Of a stretch of DNA of 64,000 nt, positions 1 to 8,417 are shown in pieces. Source of the DNA: Saprospiraceae bacterium (GTDB taxonomy: Bacteria > Bacteroidota > Bacteroidia > Chitinophagales > Saprospiraceae); NCBI GenBank assembly GCA_020848695.1, contig JADLHT010000035.1, positions 60,696-124,695 of the forward strand. The letters run 5' to 3'. The notes below the pieces were generated by a model. That model was not told the origin of the DNA. It saw only the letters and a list, made by a program, of their open reading frames with translations, and made no database searches. How positions within the stretch are numbered: position 1 is the stretch's first letter; every line of letters begins with the position of its first letter. The position numbers and the translations under genes are program-made.

Positions 1-1089
1 TTCATATCAGCCAGAGCTGCAAATGGATGTACGAGTCAGAGAGAAGTTATTGTTGACATCGATACTATTAGTCCAAAAGTCCAGGTTAATTCAGATACCA
101 TTGATTGTATAAATTCATTTGTTACAGTTAATTCTGTCATTGATGTTGCAAATCCTTCTATTCTTTGGAGGAATTCAAAAATGGACTCAATCAGCAATTC
201 ATTTTCTTTTAATACAGATCTTGCCGGGCAGTATCTCGTAGAAGTAATAAATCCAATTAATTATTGTAAAACGGCACTCAGTTTTTTTGTTGTTGAAGAT
301 AGTCAGCGGATTAAGGATCTGGAGATCATTCCTTATAATCCAATTTGTGGTAACACACAGGGGAGAATTACAACAGTTAAAGTTATAGGAGGATCCGGAA
401 ATTATACTTACAAAGTACTCTCAGGTAAAGATTCAATACCTACACAAATCGGGATAACTAATTTTATTCCCGGAAATTATACTTTATTGGTTAAGGATGA
501 AAAAGCATGTGAGTTTAGAAAAGATTTTACCATTGAAAGTATTCCTTATATACAAACGGAACTGGTTCCTCAGTTATCTCTTAAACTTGGAGAGAATGCC
601 GTAATAGATCTAACAATATTTGGTAATCGGTCTTTAGTAAAGTCAATAATGTGGATGCCATCAACTTTCCTTTCATGTTCGGATTGTGAAGATCCAATAG
701 TAGACGCAACAGCTGATATTGAATATGAAGTTCTGGTAATTGATACAAATGGATGTAAAAGTTCTCAGCGGATTCGGATTAAGGTAGAAGAACCTGAAAT
801 ATGGCTTCCAAATGTGTTCAGTCCGAATGGAGATGGTATTAATGATTGGTTTTATCCTTATTCATCCGACAATGACCATGTTGAAATCACCACTTTTCAA
901 ATTTTTGATCGCTGGGGAAATCTTATTTTTTCAAATGAGAATATAAAACCAGATCAGGCAACAATGGGATGGAATGGATCAACAAGATCTAAAAAATGCA
1001 ATCCGGGTGTCTATACCTATTGGCTGGAAGCGAAACTAATAAATGGTAAAGAGATCTTACTTAAAGGAGATATTACTTTAATGAATTGA
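1..1089 (+). CDS. T9SS type B cargo protein, SprB-like repeat and CHU_C domain (5' partial)
   Basis: The frame is open from base 1 to the TGA at 1089, so the N-terminus lies outside the window. The last ~95 residues are a gliding-motility-associated C-terminal (CHU_C, type B sorting) domain, seen in WLPNVFSPNGDGINDWF, IFDRWGNLIF and a GVYTYWLEA strand. This tag sends proteins through the type IX secretion system to the cell surface or medium. Before it there is an SprB-like Ig repeat (GGSGNYTYKV ... GNYTLLVKDEKAC) typical of long surface proteins of gliding Bacteroidota. The specific function is unknown. It belongs to the chromosome flanking the island, because it lies outside the left tRNA-Leu repeat. 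Confidence 0.85.
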   Translation, partial: FISARAANGCTSQREVIVDIDTISPKVQVNSDTIDCINSFVTVNSVIDVANPSILWRNSKMDSISNSFSFNTDLAGQYLVEVINPINYCKTALSFFVVEDSQRIKDLEIIPYNPICGNTQGRITTVKVIGGSGNYTYKVLSGKDSIPTQIGITNFIPGNYTLLVKDEKACEFRKDFTIESIPYIQTELVPQLSLKLGENAVIDLTIFGNRSLVKSIMWMPSTFLSCSDCEDPIVDATADIEYEVLVIDTNGCKSSQRIRIKVEEPEIWLPNVFSPNGDGINDWFYPYSSDNDHVEITTFQIFDRWGNLIFSNENIKPDQATMGWNGSTRSKKCNPGVYTYWLEAKLINGKEILLKGDITLMN

Positions 1090-1271
1090 GTTGTAGTGGA
1101 TTTTTATTTCACAAAATTAATTTGGGCTTAATAACATAATTTCTGTAAAGTGGATTCCAGGCTAGATTAATAAATTCTGCACCTAAAATAAATTTAGAAA
1201 AAATAAGATTGGGAGGAATAAATTTATTCGACCCAACATAAATTAAAAAGGTCCAGATTTCTCTGAACCAA

Positions 1272-1330
1272 GTACCCGGGGCGGGACTTGAACCCGCACA
1301 GCCATTACTGGCCACAGGATTTTAAGTCCT
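1272..1330 (-). repeat. Left attachment site: truncated tRNA-Leu fragment (attL)
   Basis: This copies the variable arm, T arm, acceptor strand and part of the anticodon stem of the tRNA-Leu at 38460-38545. After 1330 the similarity stops, so no 5' half exists and it cannot be a functional tRNA. The two differences from the right copy (1300 and 1307) weaken the variable-arm stem, as expected of a fragment no longer under selection. Confidence 0.9.
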
Positions 1331-1431
1331 TTAAATATTGGATTGATATGAATTCATTTGTATTAATTTGATTGATTATCAATGAAATATAAAAATTAAT
1401 GTTACATGAGAATACAAGAAAAACCAAAAAA

Positions 1432-1453
1432 TGTTCGACCTTTGTTCGACCCA
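1432..1453 (+). repeat. Left terminal GTTCGACC doublet
   Basis: Two GTTCGACC octamers (1433-1440 and 1444-1451) spaced by 3 bp. The same doublet, with 21 of 22 bases identical and in the same orientation, occurs at 38401-38422 near the other end of the element. It ends 17 bp before the integrase start. It is a candidate arm-type binding site for the integrase or excisionase. Confidence 0.6.
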
Positions 1454-1469
1454 AGTATAAATAATTTAT

Positions 1470-2681
1470 ATGGCAACAATAAAGGTAGTACTAAGAAAAA
1501 GAACCAACAAAGAAGGAAAGCAACCATTATGTATTCAAATTATTATTAACAGAAAGAGCTCAATAATACATCTTGGTCAATATATTAACGAAACTGATTG
1601 GGATGAATCAAAGCAAAAAGTAAAGAAAACTAATCCTAACTCAAGCGAGTTAAATAAGTTTATTCTTAAGAGATTGACTGAAGCAAATAGTAAACTATTG
1701 GAACTTGAGACTAAGAGTGAAAATACATCATCTAAAAATATCACAAATAACATTAAGTCAAAAACTAGGAATACATTTTTAAAACAAGCTCAAATTTATC
1801 TGGATGATCTCAAGAAGTCTGGAAAGTATAATCGGTATTCAGCGGATAAGCCAAGGGTTAATAGATTTAAAGAATTTCTTGAAGGAGACATAAACTTTGA
1901 AGAAATTAATGTCAGCTTACTAAATCGTTTCAAAGCTTACCTAAAAGGCACAAGGAGAATTACAGAGAGAACCATTGTAAACCATCTGGTTGTGATTAGA
2001 TCTGTTTTTTCTCAAGCCATTCAGGCAGGTATTGTTGATCAGAAGTATTATCCATTTGGTAAGGGTAAAATCCAAATCAAATTTCCTGATTCACAAAAGA
2101 TCGGATTAACAATTGAGGAAGTACGAATTTTAGAAGAACTTGACTTAAAAAGTCTTGAATTTCTGGATCATGCAAGAAACCTTTGGCTTCTCTCTTTCTA
2201 TTTCGCTGGGATTAGAGTATCAGATCTATTGCGACTTAAGTGGGCTGATATAAAGGATTCTAGATTGTTCTATACGATGGGCAAAAATGCAAAGGCAGGT
2301 TCAATTAAAATATCTGATAAAGCTGAAAAAATTCTAAAGAGATATAGAGATAAGCAAAATAACAAACAGAATTTAATTTTTCACCATTTAAGCGAAGTTA
2401 GATCATTAGAGAATCTTTTTGAAGTCCAAAAGAGGATATCTTATGCTGTCAAAACCATTGATGAAGCCTTATTAAAAGTTGCAAATATGGCAGGAATAGA
2501 AAAGAAATTAACCATGCATATTGCAAGGCATACCTTTGGAAACATTTCAGGAGATAAAATTCCGATTCAAATGCTTCAGAAGCTTTATCGACATACTTCG
2601 ATTACAACGACAATTGGATATCAGTCTAATTTTATGAATATGGAAACAGATGAAGCACTTTCAAGTGTTTTAAGTTACTAA
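1470..2681 (+). CDS. Tyrosine recombinase / integrase of the tRNA-Leu island
   Basis: A 403-aa site-specific recombinase that would cut and join DNA through a phosphotyrosine. The N-terminal ~95 residues resemble the arm-DNA-binding domain of Bacteroidota integrases (phage_int_SAM_5/Arm-DNA-bind type), followed by a SAM-like core-binding domain (~100-200). The catalytic domain shows Arg249 (AGIRVSD), His350-x-x-Arg353 (HIARHTFG), His375 (YRHTSITT) and nucleophile Tyr384 (IGYQS). It lies 139 bp from the tRNA-Leu fragment with the GTTCGACC doublet just upstream, so it is very probably the integrase that placed this island. The start is ATG after an AT-rich stretch. The next gene begins 18 bp after its stop. 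Confidence 0.93.
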   Translation: MATIKVVLRKRTNKEGKQPLCIQIIINRKSSIIHLGQYINETDWDESKQKVKKTNPNSSELNKFILKRLTEANSKLLELETKSENTSSKNITNNIKSKTRNTFLKQAQIYLDDLKKSGKYNRYSADKPRVNRFKEFLEGDINFEEINVSLLNRFKAYLKGTRRITERTIVNHLVVIRSVFSQAIQAGIVDQKYYPFGKGKIQIKFPDSQKIGLTIEEVRILEELDLKSLEFLDHARNLWLLSFYFAGIRVSDLLRLKWADIKDSRLFYTMGKNAKAGSIKISDKAEKILKRYRDKQNNKQNLIFHHLSEVRSLENLFEVQKRISYAVKTIDEALLKVANMAGIEKKLTMHIARHTFGNISGDKIPIQMLQKLYRHTSITTTIGYQSNFMNMETDEALSSVLSY

Positions 2682-2699
2682 GTAAAATAATTTACTATA

Positions 2700-4211
2700 A
2701 TGAAAATAAAATTATGGAATTATCGAAATATTAACATTAATTACCCTATCGAACTTAAAATTCAAGAGGGTGTAACTTTTATTCTAGGAATTAATAACGC
2801 TGGAAAAAGTAATATCCTTAAATTTTTCTATGACTTAAGACATGTTTTTGGTAATTTATTGATTAATAATGATAAGATTCAATTTCATGTAAATACTTCA
2901 ATATTTTTAGATGAAATTATTAATAGAAATAATAATCTACCTTTTGTAAAAATTGAAATTACCAATGAATATTATTTTCTTAAATTTAAGATAAAACCTT
3001 ATCTCGGGCATGAAAAGCATACAAATACTTGGCTTATTGAAGGAGATATTAATGAAGAATACATCAATAATAGTAACTATCATAGCTTCATTAAGGAAGT
3101 GAAAGAACTATTTGCAAGTTTTATTTATGTGCCTTCAAATAGAGTTGACTTTGGAAATGCTGGGAATAATTATGACCTTTTAATGGGTAATTCATTTATT
3201 GGTCAATGGAATAATTGGGCTAATGGCAGAAATGCTGAAAAAAGAGAAAAAATACAAATTTTAATCAGTGAGCTTGGAGAATTGTTCAATGTTCAAAATT
3301 TTAATATAACTGTCAATGATGATAGATCAAGCTTATTAATTCGATTTGACGGTAAAGACTATTTATTGAACAGTGTAGGAAGTGGTATTTCACAATTTAT
3401 TTTTGTATTAGGAAACGTATTATTTAAACAACCAAACTTAATATTAATTGATGAACCTGAAATAAGCTTACATCCCAAATTGCAAATAACATTTGTGAGG
3501 CTATTAAGTAAGAGATGTAAGGCATTAATTGCTTCAACGCATTCGATAGGTTTAGCAAGATCGACAGGCGATTTTATTTATTCTTTAACCTTGCAAAATA
3601 ATGCTCCAAGATTATCACTTTATGGTGAACATTATGAGCCAACTTTAGCTCAATCACTTAGTGAAATGAGTTATAGTCAATATGTTGATATTGGTGGAAA
3701 CAACATTCTACTTGTTGAAGGAAGAACAGATGTAAAATCCTATAGAGAAATTTTGCGCAAATACAATATCGAACACAAATTTATTATATTTTCGATTGGA
3801 GGTGGAAATTTTATTGTAAATAATCCAGGACTAATCGCTGAGGAATTAAAAGAGTTAACAAGGTTTAATGCTAATTCAATATCAATGATTGTTGATAGTC
3901 ATCGTATATCCGCTAATGATAAAATTTCAAAAGAATTAATTAGCTTGGAAAAAGTGTGCAGAGAACTCAATATTAGTTTATTTATCACCTGTAGACATTC
4001 AACCGAAAATTATATTTCACAAGCGGCAATTGATGAAATTGTAGGTAATGGTATACTTGTTTTAGGTAAATATGAGAACTTTAACAAAAGAACTAATGAA
4101 GACACATGGGATAAAAACCTTAATTGGAAAATGTTTGAAAAAATGAAACAGTCAGATTTCAATGGCACCGAGTTGGATGAATTTATTAATAGCACATTAT
4201 GCAATTTTTGA
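2700..4211 (+). CDS. OLD-like AAA ATPase/TOPRIM nuclease, probable defence protein
   Basis: 503 aa. The N-terminal ABC/SMC-type ATPase has Walker A GINNAGKS (30-37), signature-like VGSGISQ (226-232), Walker B LILIDEPE (247-254) and an H-loop STH (279-281). The C-terminal part looks like a TOPRIM nuclease: LLVEGRTD (Glu340) and IVDS (Asp399), the layout of overcoming-lysogenization-defect (OLD) family nucleases. Such proteins act alone or with a helicase (Gabija) against phage. No UvrD-like partner follows, so a single-gene OLD-type system is most likely. It sits 18 bp after the integrase, a frequent cargo position. The ATPase call is sure; the nuclease activity is inferred. Confidence 0.75.
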   Translation: MKIKLWNYRNININYPIELKIQEGVTFILGINNAGKSNILKFFYDLRHVFGNLLINNDKIQFHVNTSIFLDEIINRNNNLPFVKIEITNEYYFLKFKIKPYLGHEKHTNTWLIEGDINEEYINNSNYHSFIKEVKELFASFIYVPSNRVDFGNAGNNYDLLMGNSFIGQWNNWANGRNAEKREKIQILISELGELFNVQNFNITVNDDRSSLLIRFDGKDYLLNSVGSGISQFIFVLGNVLFKQPNLILIDEPEISLHPKLQITFVRLLSKRCKALIASTHSIGLARSTGDFIYSLTLQNNAPRLSLYGEHYEPTLAQSLSEMSYSQYVDIGGNNILLVEGRTDVKSYREILRKYNIEHKFIIFSIGGGNFIVNNPGLIAEELKELTRFNANSISMIVDSHRISANDKISKELISLEKVCRELNISLFITCRHSTENYISQAAIDEIVGNGILVLGKYENFNKRTNEDTWDKNLNWKMFEKMKQSDFNGTELDEFINSTLCNF

Positions 4212-4593
4212 ATTTAGTATTTCAATTTAGTTTAAAGTTATTATAATCATTTGAGGAAACAAATTGGAATAATAAACAGAAAAAAATTTCAAAAGTATGG
4301 ACTATGCCAATTAACAATGGGGACTCGATTTACATTCAATTGCTAATTTTGTCGAACAATAAAATTATATAACTGAACCCTTAAAAGATTATACTTTGTT
4401 TTCTTACACAAAATATTTTAATGGCTTAGAAACTATTAATTAATTTATACACTTACTTTACAAATCTGACTTGCAAAAGGCTATGAATACTATTCTAATT
4501 GCGAATTTATTAACGAATGACCAATTAGTTTTATTATATTCTTTAAAAATTAATTTAATTGAATGTTCGAGTAATATAGTTTGAAATAATATT
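4212..4593. other. Intergenic, AT-rich
   Basis: A stretch of 382 bp between the OLD-like gene and the promoter of the next gene. It has stops in all frames at short intervals, and I see no RNA gene, strong hairpin or repeat in it. Confidence 0.5.
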
Positions 4594-4601
4594 TATATTT
4601 G
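4594..4601 (+). promoter_or_regulatory. Bacteroidota -7 promoter box TATATTTG
   Basis: An exact match to the TAnnTTTG -7 box, 19 bp upstream of the ATG at 4621. A TTTG at 4580-4583 is too close to be the usual -33 box. The position argues against the GTG at 4603 as start codon, because transcription would begin around or after it. Confidence 0.5.
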
Positions 4602-4620
4602 TGTGGATAGAATCACGTGT

Positions 4621-5787
4621 ATGAATCGAATATTTTTATACTTTATTATTTTAATATTTGCAAACGGCTGCCGACAAAATGCTAACAAGGATCAGAAGCA
4701 CTCATTTAGTAAAAATGTTCAAATTGAAAGAAATATCGAAAATTGCTTAGACAGTCATTACATTTCTGGAACAGAATTGATATATATTAATGTCAATGAA
4801 ACTAAGCCACTTGTTAAAGATTTCAAAAGTGAAATTAGAGAAATTATTGAAAGTAAGAAAGACAGATTTGGATTAAAAGATTATAACACATTTTTAAGTT
4901 ATATTCCTGATTCAATTGATGACAAAACTAAAGTTGATTCATTAATTCGAGAAAAAATTAAAACAAAAATAACTTCTAAACTATCTGATTTAGCTGAAAG
5001 GTATAGAAAATATGATTTTCATATTAACAGAAAAGGTTCTTCTGGAGTAATTGACGGCGCATTAGAATATTTAACAACCGACTGGTATTTTAAAAGCACA
5101 TTTAATGTTCCAAAAAGTTGCCTAGGCTCAGATTCAATTCGTAAATGTTGGAAATTACCAAGTGACTTAATTGGTAAAGAAAGTTCAATTATTACAGGGA
5201 TGCCATATTGCTGGGGTGGGAGAGATATTTTTGATGAATTCAGTTCAAAAGTATTAAATGGATATGCTCCAGGTGATATTTGTGGAAGTAAAATGTGTAA
5301 GATCATCTGTGAATGCCAATTAGAAAAAGAAACAATTTGCAAGCAAGGTAAAACTGCTGGAATTGATTGTTCTGGATTAATAGTAAATAGTTTTATAATA
5401 AGTAAAGATATTGTGAAGTATGGTCCAATAAGTAGCACTGCGACTTTAGCGAACAATGGAATGTTTAATTGGATCAGTAAAAATGTTAATGATTTAAAAA
5501 GAGGAGATATATTACTTTATCCTAAACACCACGTAGCTATTTGCATTAAAATTAATGTGGTTGAAGATATTTGTGAAGTAATACATTCGAGCTCAGAAAA
5601 TTTTTTTAATGTAGGTGTTAAATTAGATGGTTTAAATCAAGGTGTACGACTTGATAGGGGGAATATTCAAAATTTAAAAATAAAGTTTATTGAAGGTTTT
5701 GGAATTTATCGATTTGCGAAATACGACCATACATATGTTGATTACGACACAACTTTAAAGAATTTAATTTTATCTTGCACACATTAA
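4621..5787 (+). CDS. Lipoprotein with NlpC/P60-like cysteine peptidase domain
   Basis: 388 aa from the ATG at 4621. The N-terminus is a lipoprotein signal ending FANGC, with Cys17 as the lipid-modified residue. A GTG at 4603 would add six residues but overlaps the promoter. The C-terminal half carries the NlpC/P60 signs: PYCWGGRD (195-202), nucleophile Cys250 in IDCSGL, and His304 in the strand KHHVAICI. That family cleaves peptide bonds in cell-wall peptidoglycan or similar amide links. The middle (about 110-170) is extra and unrecognised, with many cysteines near 220-245. It faces two small membrane genes convergently. The family call is fairly sure; the substrate is unknown. Confidence 0.7.
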   Translation: MNRIFLYFIILIFANGCRQNANKDQKHSFSKNVQIERNIENCLDSHYISGTELIYINVNETKPLVKDFKSEIREIIESKKDRFGLKDYNTFLSYIPDSIDDKTKVDSLIREKIKTKITSKLSDLAERYRKYDFHINRKGSSGVIDGALEYLTTDWYFKSTFNVPKSCLGSDSIRKCWKLPSDLIGKESSIITGMPYCWGGRDIFDEFSSKVLNGYAPGDICGSKMCKIICECQLEKETICKQGKTAGIDCSGLIVNSFIISKDIVKYGPISSTATLANNGMFNWISKNVNDLKRGDILLYPKHHVAICIKINVVEDICEVIHSSSENFFNVGVKLDGLNQGVRLDRGNIQNLKIKFIEGFGIYRFAKYDHTYVDYDTTLKNLILSCTH

Positions 5788-5819
5788 AAGAAATTTTATA
5801 AATTTCTTGTTGAAATTAT

Positions 5820-6308
5820 TTATTTTAAATTATTAGCAAGGAGTACCCCTCCAATTAAACAGGCTGGAACTGCGACTACAAATCCTGTTATAGCTCCTCT
5901 TATCCATGGCTTCCAGGTTTTTTGTTTTTCTAATTTTTCAAATGTCTTACTTAATTTATTGAGTTGTTCACCTTGTTCTTCAAAAGCAAATTTATATAAG
6001 TCAGTCCTCTTCTTATAAATATCGATTAACTTAGTATACTCATTTTCAGTATACTGAATATTTGAAATATATTTGTCTTTGTCATTAAGTAGCTCAATAT
6101 ATTCTTCAGTTAATAATATCAAATATTTTAAATCAGTATATCCGGTTTTATTTAATATATAGTTTGAGTCACCATTCTCAAATTTATTTTGAACTATCAA
6201 TTCGTGACCGCTTAAAATCTTATCTAGCGATAAAATTTCCAAATTGTTTTGACCCTTCAAGTTAAGCATTAAACAAACGAACCAAAAAAAGAAAAGTAAT
6301 ATTTTCAT
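5820..6308 (-). CDS. Small exported coiled-coil protein with C-terminal membrane segment
   Basis: 162 aa, family not recognised. An N-terminal signal peptide (about 1-20, very hydrophobic, ending LKGQ) is followed by a charged helical middle with coiled-coil character (about 65-130). A C-terminal membrane helix (about 139-157) follows a WKPWIRG motif. It starts 6 bp after the stop of the preceding gene (6315-6656), so the two form an operon. The layout of two short coiled-coil membrane proteins opposite a cell-wall peptidase resembles phage spanin/lysis modules, but no sequence motif confirms this. Confidence 0.55.
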   Translation of the reverse strand: MKILLFFFWFVCLMLNLKGQNNLEILSLDKILSGHELIVQNKFENGDSNYILNKTGYTDLKYLILLTEEYIELLNDKDKYISNIQYTENEYTKLIDIYKKRTDLYKFAFEEQGEQLNKLSKTFEKLEKQKTWKPWIRGAITGFVVAVPACLIGGVLLANNLK

Positions 6309-6314
6309 TTTAAT

Positions 6315-6656
6315 CTATTTTAACTGTTCCAAATTTATTTCTTTACTTGTTCCAAAATTATTTTTAATTTCTTCTATTCTTCTTTCCCTTTCCTGTATTC
6401 GCAATTTTAAATCTTGACGATCTTTCGACAATGAATTAATTATATTCAAAGACGAATCAATTTCACGTAAAATTATTAAATCTTGTTGTTGCAATTTAGT
6501 TTGTAAATTCTGTACTTCTTTCATCAGATTAATTTTTTCATTTATTATTTCTTTCATTTCTGTTGAATATTGAAACTTTCTTATTTCGCTTACAGAATAT
6601 ATAATAATTATTAAAACTGAGAGAAATAATGAATAAATTGAAAGTTTATTTTCCAT
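6315..6656 (-). CDS. Small membrane-anchored coiled-coil protein
   Basis: 113 aa from the ATG at 6656; a longer reading would need a TTG at 6689. One N-terminal membrane helix (about 7-24, rich in Ile and Leu) is followed by a long, strongly charged coiled coil (about 32-100). This is the shape of inner-membrane spanins or of small envelope scaffold proteins. It is first in a two-gene operon with 5820-6308. The function is unknown. Confidence 0.5.
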   Translation of the reverse strand: MENKLSIYSLFLSVLIIIIYSVSEIRKFQYSTEMKEIINEKINLMKEVQNLQTKLQQQDLIILREIDSSLNIINSLSKDRQDLKLRIQERERRIEEIKNNFGTSKEINLEQLK

Positions 6657-6815
6657 AATATGTATAATTTTTGTAAAAATACTAATCAATTTAGAAATGG
6701 TTTCTAATAACTAGTTCAAGGTTTTTAAGCACTTGCATTATACAAATGTAGAATAAATATTTCAAAATTGTTGCAATAGCGATTTTATTCTTTGTTTATT
6801 CTGAAAAAACGGGGT

Positions 6816-6886
6816 GCGGGTCTCCCGCCAAGATTGCGTTTCGTCATACGGCAGATTATATATCGCCATGGCGAAACGCAATCTTG
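6816..6886. repeat. Tandem hairpins: 5-bp stem and perfect 15-bp inverted repeat
   Basis: GCGGG/CCCGC (6816-6828, 3-nt loop) is followed by a perfect 15-bp inverted repeat: CAAGATTGCGTTTCG at 6829-6843 and its reverse complement at 6872-6886, with a 28-nt loop. It lies 26 bp past the relaxase stop codon. It may be a terminator (no clear T-run), a structured RNA end or part of an origin of transfer. Confidence 0.6.
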
Positions 6887-6912
6887 CAACCTTCCCAAAT
6901 CTGCATCCTGAG

Positions 6913-7881
6913 CTAATCATCATCTGGGTTATTTGGTTCCAAATCATCACCCTTTATATCATCTATATCCTCTTCAAAATCCTCGGATTCTTCATCTTCA
7001 TTTCGGTCTTCTGGCCCAAAATTGATGTCCCTTTCCGGTTCCACTTCCTTCTCTCGCTCCTGGCTTTTGGAATCTCTAAGATTGGCAAGCTCCTGAAGTT
7101 GCTTAACTTCGACTTGAGCTTGACGGTCCTTTACTTCCAGCTTATTGAGGTCAATTCCGAGGGTTTTAAACCGGTAATGCCGTTCAGAGGCATCCTCAAT
7201 TCCATAAATTTTACCGCCCCTAGTATAGGTAGCATACCCCTCGGATTTGAGCTCGGATAGAAAATTATCAACTGACTTCGATCTCTCAAATACCGTTTGA
7301 ACAGTTTTCAAAACTTCTTGGTTTTGGGATAATTTTCTATCCGAATTCTGGAGGTTCTTCTCCAGATCATTAAGCTGGACGCTTTTTGATTTTCCATGAT
7401 TGGGAAGACTATTTACCAGCTCTGGATACTTTTCCCTTTGATAAGTATCGAGAGCCAGTTTTATATCCTTGAATTCCTGACGGGAGATCCTGTTGGATTC
7501 TCCGGTCAGGTATTTTATGGAGGACATTACTATATGGAGGTGAATGTGTTCTTTATCTCGATGAGATGAAGCCAGATAAATATTGTCTTTTCCACGAAGC
7601 TCAATGTACTTCTTCGTAATGTCCTTCAATAATTCCGAATTGATGTGTTTTTTATCCTTGTTTGAAAATGAAATGATAGTGTGATGAAGTCGAATATTAT
7701 CTTTCCTAATATTGATTCTTAATCCAAAATTCTGTTCAAACTCTTTTGTCCATCCTTTAGTGGTACGACTTCTCAAATTATGCTTTAAAATTGGTTCAGG
7801 CTTTTTATCTTTTTCGTTTTTAAAAAGATAATTTACGAGCTGTCCAGTGCCACTCCTTCTAGTTAAGTTTTTTAGGATCAT
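6913..7881 (-). CDS. Relaxase (MobA/VirD2 family) of the mobilizable element
   Basis: 322 aa. This is the nickase that would cut one strand at the origin of transfer and pilot it into a recipient. Pfam Relaxase-type features: Tyr18 in GQLVNYLF as candidate nucleophile, His66-His67 in IRLHHTIISF, and the metal-binding HIHLH (112-116) with a preceding SSHRDK. The C-terminal ~45 residues are a very acidic tail. The gene overlaps mobC by 4 bp (ATGA) and is last in a four-gene mobilization operon read leftwards. Length and domain order fit Bacteroides-type mobilization relaxases. Confidence 0.9.
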   Translation of the reverse strand: MILKNLTRRSGTGQLVNYLFKNEKDKKPEPILKHNLRSRTTKGWTKEFEQNFGLRINIRKDNIRLHHTIISFSNKDKKHINSELLKDITKKYIELRGKDNIYLASSHRDKEHIHLHIVMSSIKYLTGESNRISRQEFKDIKLALDTYQREKYPELVNSLPNHGKSKSVQLNDLEKNLQNSDRKLSQNQEVLKTVQTVFERSKSVDNFLSELKSEGYATYTRGGKIYGIEDASERHYRFKTLGIDLNKLEVKDRQAQVEVKQLQELANLRDSKSQEREKEVEPERDINFGPEDRNEDEESEDFEEDIDDIKGDDLEPNNPDDD

Positions 7882-8417
7882 AATGACTCAATGAATTCTA
7901 ATAACCTTGATTTGAGTTTTGGTTTATTTTGTATTTGTTCTTTTAAAATTTCCTCTAAGGATTCAGGATGATGTAGTTTTGGTAAAATTTCTCTTTCCAA
8001 ATTGTGGATTGATTCTTGAATTGCTTTTCCGGTTTTGAAATCAATTGTATCTTTTTCAATTAATTCTTGAATCGAATTGTATGTCATCGAAATCATTTGA
8101 GAAATAATTCTCACTTCTTTTAAATCAGGAACTATAAATGAATTATTCACATACGCTAAACAAGCTCGCTTAATAAATTTTGTTCTGCTCAGTTTATGTC
8201 GCTTGGCTTCGAGTGATATATCCTTCAAATCATCAGCGGAAAATGTAATTGTGAATTCTTGTTCACTCTTCCGTTTCATTTTCCTCCATTTCCGTTTGTA
8301 TTCTCTCCAATATTCTTTTCGCACTTTCTGAATATCATCAGGAGATCCATTTTCTAATACTCCATTTGATTTTAAGAACACATACACACTAGACTTTGTA
8401 TTAGAGTTCTTTTTCAC
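7878..8417 (-). CDS. MobC-like mobilization accessory protein
   Basis: 179 aa. The middle (about 50-95) looks like a ribbon-helix-helix DNA-binding segment of the MobC/BfmC family (FTITFSADDLKDISLEAKRH then LSRTKFIKRACL), followed by a helical C-terminus. Such proteins help the relaxase open the origin of transfer. It overlaps both neighbours by 4 bp (coupling ATPase upstream, relaxase downstream), which signals translational coupling. The N-terminal 45 residues are strongly basic. Confidence 0.8.
   Translation of the reverse strand: MKKNSNTKSSVYVFLKSNGVLENGSPDDIQKVRKEYWREYKRKWRKMKRKSEQEFTITFSADDLKDISLEAKRHKLSRTKFIKRACLAYVNNSFIVPDLKEVRIISQMISMTYNSIQELIEKDTIDFKTGKAIQESIHNLEREILPKLHHPESLEEILKEQIQNKPKLKSRLLEFIESL

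Noticed and set aside
1109..1315. 68-codon minus-strand frame over the left attachment site
   Set aside because: It runs through the tRNA-Leu fragment, has no domain, and its N-terminal part is translated tRNA sequence.
2700..4211. Gabija or PARIS system
   Set aside because: No UvrD-like helicase (GajB) and no separate AriB-type gene follow; only a single OLD-like protein can be supported.
6762..7260. Two frames around the inverted repeat at 6829-6886
   Set aside because: One is antisense to the relaxase, the other reads through the hairpins; neither has domain or start support.
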